In this document: positions 47,272-58,322 of the stretch, piece after piece
Position numbering within the stretch: the stretch's first letter is position 1
How the letters are laid out: each line of letters opens with the position of its first letter
Virus record (IMG/VR): IMGVR_UViG_3300021170_000010
Span: 38,900-102,899 of that record
Length of the DNA: 64,000 bases
DNA from: a virus
Reading direction: 5' to 3' (one strand)
Translations under genes and position numbers: made by a program
Notes under the pieces: model-generated
The model's input: the letters and a program-made list of their open reading frames with translations, nothing else
Told to the model about the DNA's origin: nothing
Databases searched by the model: none

Positions 47272-50202
47272 ATGGCCTACGAGTTAAACATCCACGCAGG
47301 AGTGTCCGGCCAGCAGCAGGCTGACGCGCTCGTCGGTACGACTGACAAACTCAGCGGCAGCACGTCTAAACTCAACGACGCGCTATACGGGCAGGCGAAG
47401 GCATCGGAAGCCGCGTCGCTGAAGCTAGTCCAACTTCAGATAGAGGAAGCGAAGCTGGAGCAACTCCGCGAGCGGCATCGGATGCAGATCGAAGGGTTAG
47501 CCGCTTCTCAGACGAAGAGCACCGTCGTTAACGAGCAGTTTAATGCGTCGCTCGGACGTACGACTGGTAGCGCTATGGCGGCAACGGCTGCGCTGCGTGA
47601 ATTAGAAGGCGCTAGCTCTATGCGCGCGGCGGGAAGATTCCTAGCTGGCTTACCGACGCTCGGAGCAGCGCTACAGTTCGCATTTCCGCTAGTTGGAGCT
47701 ATCGCTCTATTCGAGGTACTTAGTAAGGTCGGAGATAAACTTGGCATCCACCTAAATTTCTGGAAGCAGATCGCAGACGCTCAGAAAGAGTCCAACAAAC
47801 TCCTTGAAGACGCAACTAAGACGTATGAACAGAACATCAAAAAGTTGAAGGAACTACGTGATGAGGAGTATAGAGCTAAATACGGACCAGAGGCGGCAGC
47901 AAGGCGGCAGGCCGGAGAATTAGGACAGGATAAAGCGGCGGCTGATAGGCAGGTCCAAAGACTCCAGCGCGAGATTGACGCGATCCGAAGAATTACTGGT
48001 CCGGCTACCGGCGGCTCGGCCTGGGGGATGGGCCTAGATCCGTCTGGCAAGTTTCTGCGCCAAGGCTTTACGCAGTTTCCTGTTCCGACGCAGCAAGAGG
48101 CCGGAGACCTCTCTGGAGTATTCGATTTCGGCCTAGCTCCCGGAGCGATGGTACCGTCTTCTGAACAGAAGATCATGCAGGCTCGTATTCCAGCTCTTCT
48201 GCGCCAGCAGTTGGCCCTACGTTCAAGCGCTATGGTGTCTACGGCGACGGCTAATGCTAAACTGGCGCAGGCTGCGGCTAGGACATCATTTAGTGAGACA
48301 GACTCGATAGCCGAACTTCAGAAGCGGTCGCGAGAGATGTTTGGCGCAGCGATCTATGGCGGAGAAGATTCACCGCAACGCCATCTATCCGTAGCGATGG
48401 CAAAGATCGAAGAAGAGCGTAAGGATACTTTAAGAAAAGACGAAGAACGAGCGCTGAAGACTCACGTCGCTGCGCAGCCGCGCGCCATAAATGAAGCGTT
48501 CGATCTTCAGAAAACCGCCGCGTTCTTAAAGTTCCTGACGGAGTCATCTTCTGCGCTGGAGAAGTTTAATCATGAATTGATCGACGGGGCGGAACGGATT
48601 AACCGCGAACTGCTCGGAGCTGGTGATGCGGTAGAGCAGCACAAACGCTGGTTATCCGGAATGATATCCCACGGAGAAGGCGTCCTGGATTCCAGGGGAA
48701 ATCTTAATCCGGCATTTTTCGGATTCGGAGCGTTCGACGTCGAAGGTCCAGCGCGAACGATGTCATCTCCTGAAGAACAACTCCGCGATGCGCGTAGAAC
48801 GGGGTCAATTAATCTACGCCGCGCGGCACGTGCTACTCCTGGGGAATTAGCGGACGGAGCGACCGGAGCCGCGATGCGTTCGTTTCAGGTTCGTATGGAT
48901 AACGCAGAGCGAGAATATCAGGCAGAACTTCGCATAGCTAATCTAAAGCACGATGAAGGTGAACGCGCGCAGGCTAGGCAGGATGCTCTCGATCAAAAGA
49001 ACGAGAAGATATTCGAAGCGCAGATGGACCGTGAAGACGTAATTCTCTCACTGATTGACGCTCAGATCAACCGAGTCGCCGGAGTAGGAGCGAATCTCAT
49101 TACTGCTGCGCAGCACGGCAAAGCCGGATCGTTCGTGCGCTCTCAATTTGAAGGTCTGGAATCGACCGTCATACAGAACGTTCTAAAGATGGCCATCGGC
49201 TCCGGAACCGGCCAGTCCGTTCTCGGTTCTCTTCATCTTCCTGGAGGACTCGGAAAGATCTTCAGTGGTACGCCGTTTGGCGCAGACCCTACGAAGATCG
49301 CCACGCAGGATAATACGGCTGCGACGAACGCGAACACCGCAGCGACGATGGGATTGACGCGCGCTATGTCAATGTCACGTTCCGGTGGCGGCGGAGCTGC
49401 GGTTCCTATGTTTGGAGCCGGTGACCCAGGCGGCGGTAATTTCTTCGGGCCTCCTGATGTATTCGGATTAGATCCTATGATGCAGAATGGGGATTTACCG
49501 CTTACCCATACGTCTTCGATCTATAACATGAATTTAACCCCAGGAGGTTCAGTAGCCTATAGCCCGACGGCTGGAAAGTTAACGGCTACGCAAGTAGTCG
49601 GTATGGCTGCTGCGGCTGGTGCGGCGGCTTACGGAGCATATAGCGGATTTAAAGCTGGTGGCGCTCAGGGAGCGCTCATGGGAACTAGCTCTATCCTCGG
49701 CGCAGCCTCAATGATTCCTGGCCCACAACAGCCGTTCGTTGCGGCAGCAGCGGCTATTACCGGAACCATTGCAGCGATCATGGGTGATCCGAAAGCGAAC
49801 CGTGAAGCAGAGATCACACGTCATCTTAAGTATTCCCAGTTTATGGCTCCCATAGCAATCTCGGAAAGCATGAGCACGTCCGGAACATTCTCTGACTTCG
49901 ACCGCTTCGGCGGCGTGCGTAGTTCTAATCTTTCGGCAATGCCGCAGGTCGCGCAGGGATACTTCGACTATAGGCATAACCAGGTCGTTCCAGGATACGT
50001 AACGAGTCCGTTCGGCGGCCCGAGTCCGAATCAGGCATCGGCTGGCCATCCGCAAGCCGTGGTAAATAATATCTACGCGATGGACGGTAATGACGTAGAG
50101 AGAGTCCTAACGCGCCATCCCGCAGCCGTCGGTAAGGCTATGAACCACGCAGTCGTACTTGGTCACGCCACGGAGTTCCAGACGACGATGAGGAGCCAAT
50201 AG
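47272..50202 (+). CDS. Tail tape measure protein
   Basis: 976 residues. Long coiled-coil regions (EAASLKLVQLQIEEAKLEQL; EKFNHELIDGAERINRELLG), hydrophobic segments in the middle (LGAALQFAFPLVGAIALFEV) and glycine/alanine-rich membrane-like stretches near the end (AAAGAAAYGAYSGF). It follows the chaperone pair. At about 1.5 angstrom per residue the length suggests a tail near 145 nm. Confidence 0.9.
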   Translation: MAYELNIHAGVSGQQQADALVGTTDKLSGSTSKLNDALYGQAKASEAASLKLVQLQIEEAKLEQLRERHRMQIEGLAASQTKSTVVNEQFNASLGRTTGSAMAATAALRELEGASSMRAAGRFLAGLPTLGAALQFAFPLVGAIALFEVLSKVGDKLGIHLNFWKQIADAQKESNKLLEDATKTYEQNIKKLKELRDEEYRAKYGPEAAARRQAGELGQDKAAADRQVQRLQREIDAIRRITGPATGGSAWGMGLDPSGKFLRQGFTQFPVPTQQEAGDLSGVFDFGLAPGAMVPSSEQKIMQARIPALLRQQLALRSSAMVSTATANAKLAQAAARTSFSETDSIAELQKRSREMFGAAIYGGEDSPQRHLSVAMAKIEEERKDTLRKDEERALKTHVAAQPRAINEAFDLQKTAAFLKFLTESSSALEKFNHELIDGAERINRELLGAGDAVEQHKRWLSGMISHGEGVLDSRGNLNPAFFGFGAFDVEGPARTMSSPEEQLRDARRTGSINLRRAARATPGELADGATGAAMRSFQVRMDNAEREYQAELRIANLKHDEGERAQARQDALDQKNEKIFEAQMDREDVILSLIDAQINRVAGVGANLITAAQHGKAGSFVRSQFEGLESTVIQNVLKMAIGSGTGQSVLGSLHLPGGLGKIFSGTPFGADPTKIATQDNTAATNANTAATMGLTRAMSMSRSGGGGAAVPMFGAGDPGGGNFFGPPDVFGLDPMMQNGDLPLTHTSSIYNMNLTPGGSVAYSPTAGKLTATQVVGMAAAAGAAAYGAYSGFKAGGAQGALMGTSSILGAASMIPGPQQPFVAAAAAITGTIAAIMGDPKANREAEITRHLKYSQFMAPIAISESMSTSGTFSDFDRFGGVRSSNLSAMPQVAQGYFDYRHNQVVPGYVTSPFGGPSPNQASAGHPQAVVNNIYAMDGNDVERVLTRHPAAVGKAMNHAVVLGHATEFQTTMRSQ

Positions 50203-50205
50203 CGC

Positions 50206-51219
50206 GTGGCCGGTCTTCTGCCACTGGTCCGCACGGCTACCGGCGCGGGAGCGACGTGCCTCTATCCTGTTACGCGCAAGGTGACGTTCCTGACCGACGT
50301 AGCGATGGCGCAGAACTGCACAGAGCAGAGATCGAGAACGCGGCCTCCACTCGTTACCCTTCAACTTCCGTACTCGCGGATCAACGCGACGGATATGACG
50401 TCTATGCGTAACTTCGTCGCCAGCCAGAAGGGGCAGTTCGATCAGACCTGGGGAGTCGTGATCGGTCTCGCTTCTTTCGGCACGATCTCGCTTGGTAGTC
50501 CTACGCATCTTTCCATCAGCGCGCCGATGTTCGTGAATCCGGACTGCGTGGGCCAGCAGGTAGTCGTAGCTGGAGCCGGTCCAGCGGGAGCGCTTTTCGT
50601 CTCCACGATTGCGTCGTTCACGGATTCGCAGCACGTCGTGACGACAGATCCGGCTTCTACAGCCGTAAGCGGAGCGGACACGCGATGGGGCATCTACTAT
50701 CCGCACATGACGCTCACCGATAGAAACTTTCAGGTAAGTGAGCGCGACTATCAGCAGTACGACTTCGTGATCAACGCGCGCCAGACGATAAACCCGTACG
50801 TGAATACGGGAACGGCAGGTACGAACTTTCCGCGTCTCGGCAACGGAGCGCCAGCGCAGTTTCCCTACGCACAGATCGACCGCTATCAGGTAACGCTGAA
50901 CGATAACCAGAATGTCGGCATCCGGTATTCGTGGGCGTGGATCGGCGGAGGATTGACCGGATTCCCGTCGAGCGCTCTGCGCGGTTATGAACTTCACGGC
51001 CCAGCGCTCATCAATCCCGACCTCGCTCTATGGGAAGCGCACTTCGTGGCGAACTGGGGTATGTGGAGCGGTGGAACGACGGCTAGCGGATTCTCCTACG
51101 TCGATCCAGACAACTCGACCACGTACACGGGCTTCCGCTACGACCAGGACGTGATGGAGATCAGCCACGCGAACTTCAACCAGAACTCTACGGTCCTGAA
51201 GATCATGCAGTCGTTCTGA
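50206..51219 (+). CDS. Distal tail-type protein (DUF2460-like)
   Basis: 337 residues, GTG start. PLVTLQLPYSRINATDMTSM then RNFVASQKGQFDQTW resembles the F-x-x-x-K/R-G-x-F-x-x-F/W turn of distal tail proteins. The rest is beta-rich. It lies between tape measure and tip, the expected position. Confidence 0.65.
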   Translation: MAGLLPLVRTATGAGATCLYPVTRKVTFLTDVAMAQNCTEQRSRTRPPLVTLQLPYSRINATDMTSMRNFVASQKGQFDQTWGVVIGLASFGTISLGSPTHLSISAPMFVNPDCVGQQVVVAGAGPAGALFVSTIASFTDSQHVVTTDPASTAVSGADTRWGIYYPHMTLTDRNFQVSERDYQQYDFVINARQTINPYVNTGTAGTNFPRLGNGAPAQFPYAQIDRYQVTLNDNQNVGIRYSWAWIGGGLTGFPSSALRGYELHGPALINPDLALWEAHFVANWGMWSGGTTASGFSYVDPDNSTTYTGFRYDQDVMEISHANFNQNSTVLKIMQSF

Positions 51220-51222
51220 TAA

Positions 51223-54200
51223 ATGGCGTCTCTTCCGGCAATACTAACGAGCAAGGAGCAGGCATACTTCCCTTGCCTACTCGCGCAGATCCAGTTCGAG
51301 AACGGTTCCTTCGGCTACTTCTCAACGCACAACTTCAACACGGCTGAAGGCGGAAACCAGTACCAGAGTAATTCGTATCTAGCGCGGCTCAACAACCAGA
51401 CGATCAGTACGATTCAGGCGCGATCTTCCCAAGGCGTCGATAGCATTTCAGACGTAACGCTCGAATTCGACAACGCGGACCAGTATATTCTTCTGACGTA
51501 CGAGATGGCGGCAGGTATGGGATTCAAGGGGGCAATCGTAAAACTCGCGCTGATCATGTGCGACATAACGAACCTCGGAGTCTACATCTTCAACAACGAT
51601 TCCGTCACGCCGTTCAAGTTTACTGGCGTGTGCGACGCTCCCGCACGGTCTCCGATGGGCGCTTCTACGATGGCCGTCCGCGCGACGACCAGCCACAATA
51701 TGGCGATGGTCAACTTTCCCATCGAACTCTGTGAGACGCGCTGCGTGAACCTTTTCCCGATCAATGCGGCTCGCCGTCTGGCCGGAGCGACCGACCAGAG
51801 CGCCTACGAATGGGGATGCGGATATAACCCCGATCAGGCCGGAACCGATCCAGAGATAGGCGGCGATTGCAGGCGCGGGAACACGACGACTCCGAACGCG
51901 ACGGACAGCTTCGGAAACGTGATTGCGGATGGCAGCGGAAACTACATCGTCTGTGATTACACGAAGACCGGATGCGTCGCGCGCGGTATGTACTCGACGG
52001 ATTCCAGCGCCCGCGCGACCGGACGATTCAAGGGAGTTCAGTGGGCACCGTCCTGGCGCGAAGGCCAGTCGAAGTCCTACGTTCAGGGAAAGAACGTGAC
52101 GGTATTCGCATTCCTGAATCAGGGAATCTACGGCAAGCCGTACCCGCTCGTCTATGGAACGCAGTGGGTAAATAGTCCTCTGATCGCTAACACCATAGGC
52201 GACGGCAACTCGACGCGCATGGAGATCGTCGTTGCGAACGGCGACATCGGGCAGAACGGCGTTCAGATGCTCGTTATCAACGGCATCATAATCCCAGCAT
52301 GGAGTACGCAGGGAGTCGATAAGCTGGAGCGTTGGAACTTCTTAGATAACCTGAATTCCCCTCAGATCTCCGCTCATACGGGAAGCCGAAACGGGTATGC
52401 CAGCCAGGACGCTGAATACAACGGGCAAGGAGATCCGTACGGTGGACTGGCAACAATCGAGGCCGTCGTCTATTCCGACCTCGCTCAGTCGAACTCGACG
52501 GCCAGCGTTCAGGCTCTCATAAACGGCACGCGGATCGCGAAGTACGCGCCGATTGCGACGTATAACAACGGATTGATCACGTTTCCGACCGGCGTGCCGA
52601 ACGTGGACGTGGCCGGTAACGCTCCGTTCACGATTCAGGTCCTCCAGAATTCCCTGAGCGCCGCTAATGGAACGTGGGGCCTTTCGAGTTGGTCGTACGG
52701 ACCTCCTGGAACGGTGACGCTCGCTTCTGGTCCTTCCGGAACCGGAACCGGCGGATGGATTCGCTACCTGTCTTATGGGCAGATCGCAGGGATCACGTCT
52801 CCCGCTGGGAATACGTACACGAGCTTCGGCCAGAATCCAGCGTGGGCCGTCTTCGATATCCTGATCTGGGCGAACTACAGCTACGCCGAACTAGACATCA
52901 CGAGTTTCTACAACGCTGCGGTCATCTGCGATCAGCCGGTGACGTATACGGACCTGAACGGAAACTCCGCGACTCATCCGCGCTATATTTTCCAGTACTG
53001 CTTCGAAGAGTTGACGCGCGCTAACGAAGTGATCGCCTCCGCGCTGAGGTCGTTTAACGGGCAACTCGTCGATAACAGCGACAGCGGATTGAAGCAACTG
53101 TTCATCCGGCAGACGCTGGCCGATCAGCAACCGGCTGCACTTCCGGGGAGCAACTATAACACGGCCATCTCTTCGATCCACGCGGACGGAACGAGCGGTA
53201 ACGGATTCGTCGCGTACCTGATCGACGAAGGCGTCGTGCTTCAGGATGAGAACGGTAATCCGCAAATGGAAGGGCCTTCCTGCGCGCCGAACGCGCAAGC
53301 GCCCAACTACATTCAGTTCCAGTTTCAGGATGCGGATAACCAGTGGGTATCAGATAGCCTTTCCGTAGTGGATCCAGAAGACGTGGCGCGGTCCTCGGGA
53401 TACCTTCTCGGAGGCTCACAGATTCCGGCGAACTACCCGATACGCGGCGTATCGAGTTTCGATCAAGGCCACCGCATCGCCAACGCGATCCTGGCAGAGA
53501 ATTACCGTGGCAATACGAACCGCGATACGCGCGGCACGTATACGTGGACTCCTACGACGACGCAGCGCCTTGAGCATCTCCGCGCCGGTCAGATCTGCCT
53601 GCTGCGCTTTCAGAGCCAGCAACTGTCGCCGCTGGTAGCGCTTCAGTCTCCTCCGGGAACTCCGATAACCGGAGTCCTCGTTCGCGTAGAGGCCATCAAC
53701 CCTAAGATGGACTACAAGCGGATGACCGTCACGCTGAAGATGCACGAGGACTATTGGTATACGACTACGTATGGTCAGACGGCTGTACCGCCGTACTCCG
53801 ACCCGACGAAGTCCGTCACGGGGCGTCCTCCGCTTCCGTGGAGGCCGTATGCCGAGCAACCCATATCCGGCGACTCGATGTTCTCGACTACGGAGTGGGG
53901 ATTCTCCGTTTCTCAGTTCTACGGACAGGCGGCTGACGGCTCACCGATAGCGCAGCTATTGATCAGCGGATGCTCTCCTGTAAATCAGTTCAGTCCGACG
54001 CTTCAACCTCCGCAGGTCGGGGTTCAGGGAACGACGGCCAATACCGGCGGGACGATTCCCGGCGGCCAGACGATCACTGGCGCTATCGCCGTTCAGGATT
54101 CTAACGGACTATGGTCTCCGCTCTCTAAGTTCTTCTCGGTCTACATCCCTACCGGAACGAACACGAACACGTTCATAAGTCCTCCGGTGGCTTGGCCTGC

Positions 54201-55650
54201 CGGAATGGCGCACTGGACGCTATTCGCCGGATTGGGGCACAATAAACTCTGTGAACAAGCCACTGGAAGCACGACGCCCGCTACCGTCGCATTCACGAGC
54301 CTGAACGTTTCAACGTACGGACCTCCTGACCCGATAGCCGATTCCCTACAGTTTGAGGTCAAGCCAGAAGTTCACGGAGGCGTATGGGGTGATGCCTGCT
54401 CGGTCGATGCCACTTCTAACGGAGACGGAACCGGATTCCTCACGTTCAGCGTCGCATGCACGACTCACCAGTTCCAGCAGGTAGACGCGACTCACGGATA
54501 TGACCTAAGCGTGCTCGCGCTTCCGATTGCGAATCAGCTGAATGTTCCGATAGCGGACTTCCACGTCATCGATAACACCGGAGCCGTCTACCACGTTTCT
54601 CCAGACCCATCGCTGGTAGTGATCAATGGAGTCACTGGAGTGAAGGCCGGAACGGTCTTCAAGCTGAACTACTTTCCGACGACGATCACGGCCATCACGA
54701 TCAAAGATCCAAACACCGTCAACGCCTACGATCCTTCCGGATTCGGCGGTACTGGAAATGAATTAGTCGGAACGCGCCTTCGCATTACGAAGGGAACCGG
54801 ACGCGGCCAAGAGCGCAATATCGTGGGCAACAACGCGGATACGATTACGATAGACAAAGCGTGGCATACTACCCCGGATAATACTTCGCGCTACATCATA
54901 GAGACAGCCGCTTGGCAGGATCTTCCGTACTCGACGATATCGAACACGGCCCTTGTTCCTTCCCCGATTCCGAACGTTGGCTCAATCGACATCCAGAACT
55001 ACTCGCAGGAAGTCGTTCTGATTCGAGCCCTCGTCCTAGACCAGAACGGAAACTCTTCGGTCAAGCGCTGGTCGCCGATTAGGGAAGCGTACGTATGGGG
55101 TTCCGGAGCCGCTAGGACGATCACTACCAGCCAGACGATGCTTTCCACGGACCGCTTTCCGCGATTCGATACGTCAGGTATTACGCGGCCAACGGCGACG
55201 ACGCTGAATGGTGCATTGAATAACTCCCAAACCAACGTTACGCTGACCGCTGCCACCTCTCAGCCGAACGGCACGTACATCGGCATCGATACCGGCGGAA
55301 ACTATGAAGCGATGCTTATGACCGCAGGAAGCGGAACGGCGTCTATCACGGTGGTTCGCGGTCAACTAGGAACGACCGCAGTATCGCATCTAACGCTCGT
55401 GGCGGTCGTCATCCCGGGAGCCTTGACGTATACGCTTCTGCCTGCGTCTCAAGTGCCTAATTCCGTCCTGTACGCGACGAGGCTGAAGACGACGGTCGGC
55501 GGAGTTCTGGACATAAACTACGTCGTCATACTTCCGGGCGGTTCTGACGTTCTTCCGCTCGCGTCCGATGGCTCAACTCCGACGTCGATCATACTTCGCG
55601 ATTCGACGACGGCGAACGGTACTTCCGTGATCAAATTTCCAGCGAACTAG
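51223..55650 (+). CDS. Tail tip / central fibre protein, 1475 aa
   Basis: The N-terminal domain has DVTLEFDNADQYI and ELCETRCVNLFPI, then cysteines WGCGYN, GGDCRRG and VCDYTKTGC resembling the DUF2163/BR0599 cluster of tail-tip proteins. The middle (about 600-860) is hub-like with the RAGQICLLRFQSQQ and RMTVTLKMHEDYWY segments. The last 500 residues are fibronectin/Ig-like beta repeats. It would form the tip that contacts the cell. Confidence 0.75.
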   Translation: MASLPAILTSKEQAYFPCLLAQIQFENGSFGYFSTHNFNTAEGGNQYQSNSYLARLNNQTISTIQARSSQGVDSISDVTLEFDNADQYILLTYEMAAGMGFKGAIVKLALIMCDITNLGVYIFNNDSVTPFKFTGVCDAPARSPMGASTMAVRATTSHNMAMVNFPIELCETRCVNLFPINAARRLAGATDQSAYEWGCGYNPDQAGTDPEIGGDCRRGNTTTPNATDSFGNVIADGSGNYIVCDYTKTGCVARGMYSTDSSARATGRFKGVQWAPSWREGQSKSYVQGKNVTVFAFLNQGIYGKPYPLVYGTQWVNSPLIANTIGDGNSTRMEIVVANGDIGQNGVQMLVINGIIIPAWSTQGVDKLERWNFLDNLNSPQISAHTGSRNGYASQDAEYNGQGDPYGGLATIEAVVYSDLAQSNSTASVQALINGTRIAKYAPIATYNNGLITFPTGVPNVDVAGNAPFTIQVLQNSLSAANGTWGLSSWSYGPPGTVTLASGPSGTGTGGWIRYLSYGQIAGITSPAGNTYTSFGQNPAWAVFDILIWANYSYAELDITSFYNAAVICDQPVTYTDLNGNSATHPRYIFQYCFEELTRANEVIASALRSFNGQLVDNSDSGLKQLFIRQTLADQQPAALPGSNYNTAISSIHADGTSGNGFVAYLIDEGVVLQDENGNPQMEGPSCAPNAQAPNYIQFQFQDADNQWVSDSLSVVDPEDVARSSGYLLGGSQIPANYPIRGVSSFDQGHRIANAILAENYRGNTNRDTRGTYTWTPTTTQRLEHLRAGQICLLRFQSQQLSPLVALQSPPGTPITGVLVRVEAINPKMDYKRMTVTLKMHEDYWYTTTYGQTAVPPYSDPTKSVTGRPPLPWRPYAEQPISGDSMFSTTEWGFSVSQFYGQAADGSPIAQLLISGCSPVNQFSPTLQPPQVGVQGTTANTGGTIPGGQTITGAIAVQDSNGLWSPLSKFFSVYIPTGTNTNTFISPPVAWPAGMAHWTLFAGLGHNKLCEQATGSTTPATVAFTSLNVSTYGPPDPIADSLQFEVKPEVHGGVWGDACSVDATSNGDGTGFLTFSVACTTHQFQQVDATHGYDLSVLALPIANQLNVPIADFHVIDNTGAVYHVSPDPSLVVINGVTGVKAGTVFKLNYFPTTITAITIKDPNTVNAYDPSGFGGTGNELVGTRLRITKGTGRGQERNIVGNNADTITIDKAWHTTPDNTSRYIIETAAWQDLPYSTISNTALVPSPIPNVGSIDIQNYSQEVVLIRALVLDQNGNSSVKRWSPIREAYVWGSGAARTITTSQTMLSTDRFPRFDTSGITRPTATTLNGALNNSQTNVTLTAATSQPNGTYIGIDTGGNYEAMLMTAGSGTASITVVRGQLGTTAVSHLTLVAVVIPGALTYTLLPASQVPNSVLYATRLKTTVGGVLDINYVVILPGGSDVLPLASDGSTPTSIILRDSTTANGTSVIKFPAN

Positions 55651-55659
55651 AAATCAAGA

Positions 55660-58113
55660 ATGGGTCAGCTAACTATATTAGCGGGAGCGGGACCGGCAGG
55701 AGCCGCAGGATCGAGCGCTACTCCGACCGCTCTTCAGATCACGTTCTCGGGAAGCAATGCTTCTCAGAACGTTGCGTTCCGAGCCTCACTCATCGCGACC
55801 GGCGGCGTTCTTCCATACACGTTCTCTATCTCTTCTGGAAGCCTTCCGCCTGGGCTTTCCTTAACGACTGCGACCGGACTCATCTCCGGTACGCCGACAA
55901 CTCCTGGAACGTACGCCTTCACGGGAATGGTGACGGATTCCGCTTCTACAACGGCCACCGTTAGCTGCTCGATCACGGTGACGCAGGAAGCTCTCGGAGA
56001 CTTCACTATTGGAACGATCACGGCTGCGTGGGATGACGTCCGCAATACCGGTCTTCTGATCAGTATTCCGGTAACGCCTCCGAGTCCCATGGGAGACGTA
56101 GTCGGCGGACACATCTATCTTGAAATTCCGGACGTTTCATCGAACGGCCAGTTCGTCCTCGGCGTATCGACCCCTGGATCAGCCGCGCCGTCCGGCCAGT
56201 GGACGCCCCTCGACATCCGCCAGATTCCGTACCTCTCCGCGCAGCAACCATGGGTGATCCTCATTCCGACGGATTGGTATAACATGGGCGTCATCAATAC
56301 AGCGCTCGTGCCGAACCTCAGCATTCGCGTCTACGTGCGCAGCTATTCTGCGGCGATTGATCCAGCTCCGATTCAAGCCGGTCTTGCCGGTGCAACTCCG
56401 AGCGGCCTCGTAACGATTCCGGCTCAGACGGTGCTCAAGCCGAATTCAGGAGTTGAATACGAGCCGTGCATAAACGGCATCACAGCGCAATCTGGAATAC
56501 TTTCTGCGGTGGCGATAGCGACTGCTGGAAGCGGGCAGACGGACGGAACCTATATTCTCGCCGATACAGGCGGAGGAGATGGAGTTAACGCTTCGATCAC
56601 AGTGGTGATTTCCGGCGGACTTGCGACGACGGTAACCGTGCGGACCGGAGGTACTGGATATAACATACTTCCGCCGACGTTCGTACCGAACTTTGCAGGC
56701 GGAACAGGTCCGACGTTTACCTTGACGTTGAGCCTGACGCCGGATAACTCGACGGGAAAGCTGATTTCGCCGGTCGCGGTTACGGCGGACACCACAAATC
56801 TACCCAATCCTCTTCCGACGGATTTCGCGTATGAGTTGGTCGGTATCTGGGATAATGATCCCGCCCAGACTCAGATTATCCTAACCGGATTACAGACGGT
56901 TAACGGGCTTGTACCTTGCGGTCCGGATAATATCCTCGTACCGCATTCAGTCGATCTCCAGACACCGACGACGGCGCAGTGGGTAACGATCTTCGCGCGG
57001 TCCGTAAAGGTTCGGCCTAACAGCGTCGGAGCGCCTACGCTCGGCACTCCAGGCCAGATCTTCCGCAATACCATTGTTCCGGGAGTAACGCCTCAGGCAA
57101 GAATCAGGATTGGAACTGGAAGCGGAGTTAATGATCTGTCTCAGTCGATCCAGTCAAAGGTCGGACCGATGCTTCAAGCATCTCCTGGCGTATGGCTAGA
57201 CGGAAAGCCTCTCGGCGTGACGACTGGTTATGTTGCGTCATCGGCAATCACGAACCCTAAAGTCGCGTCACTTGCTATTGCGGCAGGTAATATGCAATCG
57301 GCGAGCGTCACACTGGCAAATGCCGCCCTTGATAATCTTGTTGTTCTAACTGCGAATATGGCTAATCTAGCGACGACTGCGGCCAAGCTGGCATCATCGT
57401 CGGTCTATACGGCAGCATATCAGGCCGTCTCGATTCCGACGGGCGCGTACCAGAACCTATCCGTCGGAAATGCCGCGATTGCTAACCTTGCTATCGGAAC
57501 CTCCAATATTCAGAACCTTGCGGTAACGGACGCAAAGATTAATGATCTAAGCGTAGGGAAATTAACCGCTGGTACGATCTCCGTAGCCGTCAGCCTTACT
57601 GCTCCTACGATTACGGTTTCAGGAGGATCGTTCACAATAAATATAGACTCTACAAACGGAGTTAAGTGTACTGGCGGCGGAACGACGACGTTAATACAGA
57701 ATCTTTCGGCCTACAGCGTGGTTAATGGTTTCGTGTGTTATAACACTACCGGAGGAACGGGCGCCGTACTAATCAGCCCTGGAAATATACTATTAGCCTC
57801 GAACGTATCTTCTGGTATAAACCAGGTCCTTATTTCTAGCGCTGCATTTATTCACTTGTTTGACGGCGCTGGCTCTACGGCAGTAGCTCTAAGCGCAGCG
57901 TCCGGTCTTCAGCTATTCGCTGGGAATATATCCGTAAGCGTCGGAAACGTAACCGTTAGCTCCGGAACTATCTTTGCCAATAGTACAATCGAGACAAACA
58001 ATCTATTCAAGTGTAGCGGAAGCAGTGGTTTCTCTGGCAGTAAAACTGTATCCGATGGATCTGCCACCCATACCGTTACCATTACCGGCGGCATAATAAC
58101 AGGTTGGACATAA
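55660..58113 (+). CDS. Tail fibre with putative Ig domain, 817 aa
   Basis: Residues 25-108 are a putative Ig (He_PIG) domain: LPPGLSLTTATGLISGTPTT then PGTYAFTGMVTD. The middle is beta-rich. About 540-640 has short repeats NLATTAAKLA, NLAIGTSNIQNLAVTDAKIN, typical of the central fibre (gpJ C-terminal) of siphoviruses. The end is a beta tip. Likely host-contact fibre. Confidence 0.75.
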   Translation: MGQLTILAGAGPAGAAGSSATPTALQITFSGSNASQNVAFRASLIATGGVLPYTFSISSGSLPPGLSLTTATGLISGTPTTPGTYAFTGMVTDSASTTATVSCSITVTQEALGDFTIGTITAAWDDVRNTGLLISIPVTPPSPMGDVVGGHIYLEIPDVSSNGQFVLGVSTPGSAAPSGQWTPLDIRQIPYLSAQQPWVILIPTDWYNMGVINTALVPNLSIRVYVRSYSAAIDPAPIQAGLAGATPSGLVTIPAQTVLKPNSGVEYEPCINGITAQSGILSAVAIATAGSGQTDGTYILADTGGGDGVNASITVVISGGLATTVTVRTGGTGYNILPPTFVPNFAGGTGPTFTLTLSLTPDNSTGKLISPVAVTADTTNLPNPLPTDFAYELVGIWDNDPAQTQIILTGLQTVNGLVPCGPDNILVPHSVDLQTPTTAQWVTIFARSVKVRPNSVGAPTLGTPGQIFRNTIVPGVTPQARIRIGTGSGVNDLSQSIQSKVGPMLQASPGVWLDGKPLGVTTGYVASSAITNPKVASLAIAAGNMQSASVTLANAALDNLVVLTANMANLATTAAKLASSSVYTAAYQAVSIPTGAYQNLSVGNAAIANLAIGTSNIQNLAVTDAKINDLSVGKLTAGTISVAVSLTAPTITVSGGSFTINIDSTNGVKCTGGGTTTLIQNLSAYSVVNGFVCYNTTGGTGAVLISPGNILLASNVSSGINQVLISSAAFIHLFDGAGSTAVALSAASGLQLFAGNISVSVGNVTVSSGTIFANSTIETNNLFKCSGSSGFSGSKTVSDGSATHTVTITGGIITGWT

Positions 58114-58122
58114 GGAGAAATA

Positions 58123-58320
58123 ATGACAAGCCCAGGAAAAACGATCTATCTTATTTCAATAATCAATTCCGCAAATTCAGCAGTATCCTACTGTATAGTG
58201 GGATCTTCACTATCTACCGCGATCACGCAGGCACAGACGGCAGCTGGCGTTTCCCATGATCCGTTGAGTACGCAGAAGATGGGCGGCATGTCGTCCGGCG
58301 TGATCGACTTTGAGGTATAA
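58123..58320 (+). CDS. Small protein, 65 aa
   Basis: GGAGAAATA precedes MTSPGKTIYLISIINSANSA. A small alpha/beta protein, GVSHDPLSTQKMGGMSSGVI at the end. No family. Confidence 0.55.
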   Translation: MTSPGKTIYLISIINSANSAVSYCIVGSSLSTAITQAQTAAGVSHDPLSTQKMGGMSSGVIDFEV

Positions 58321-58322
58321 AT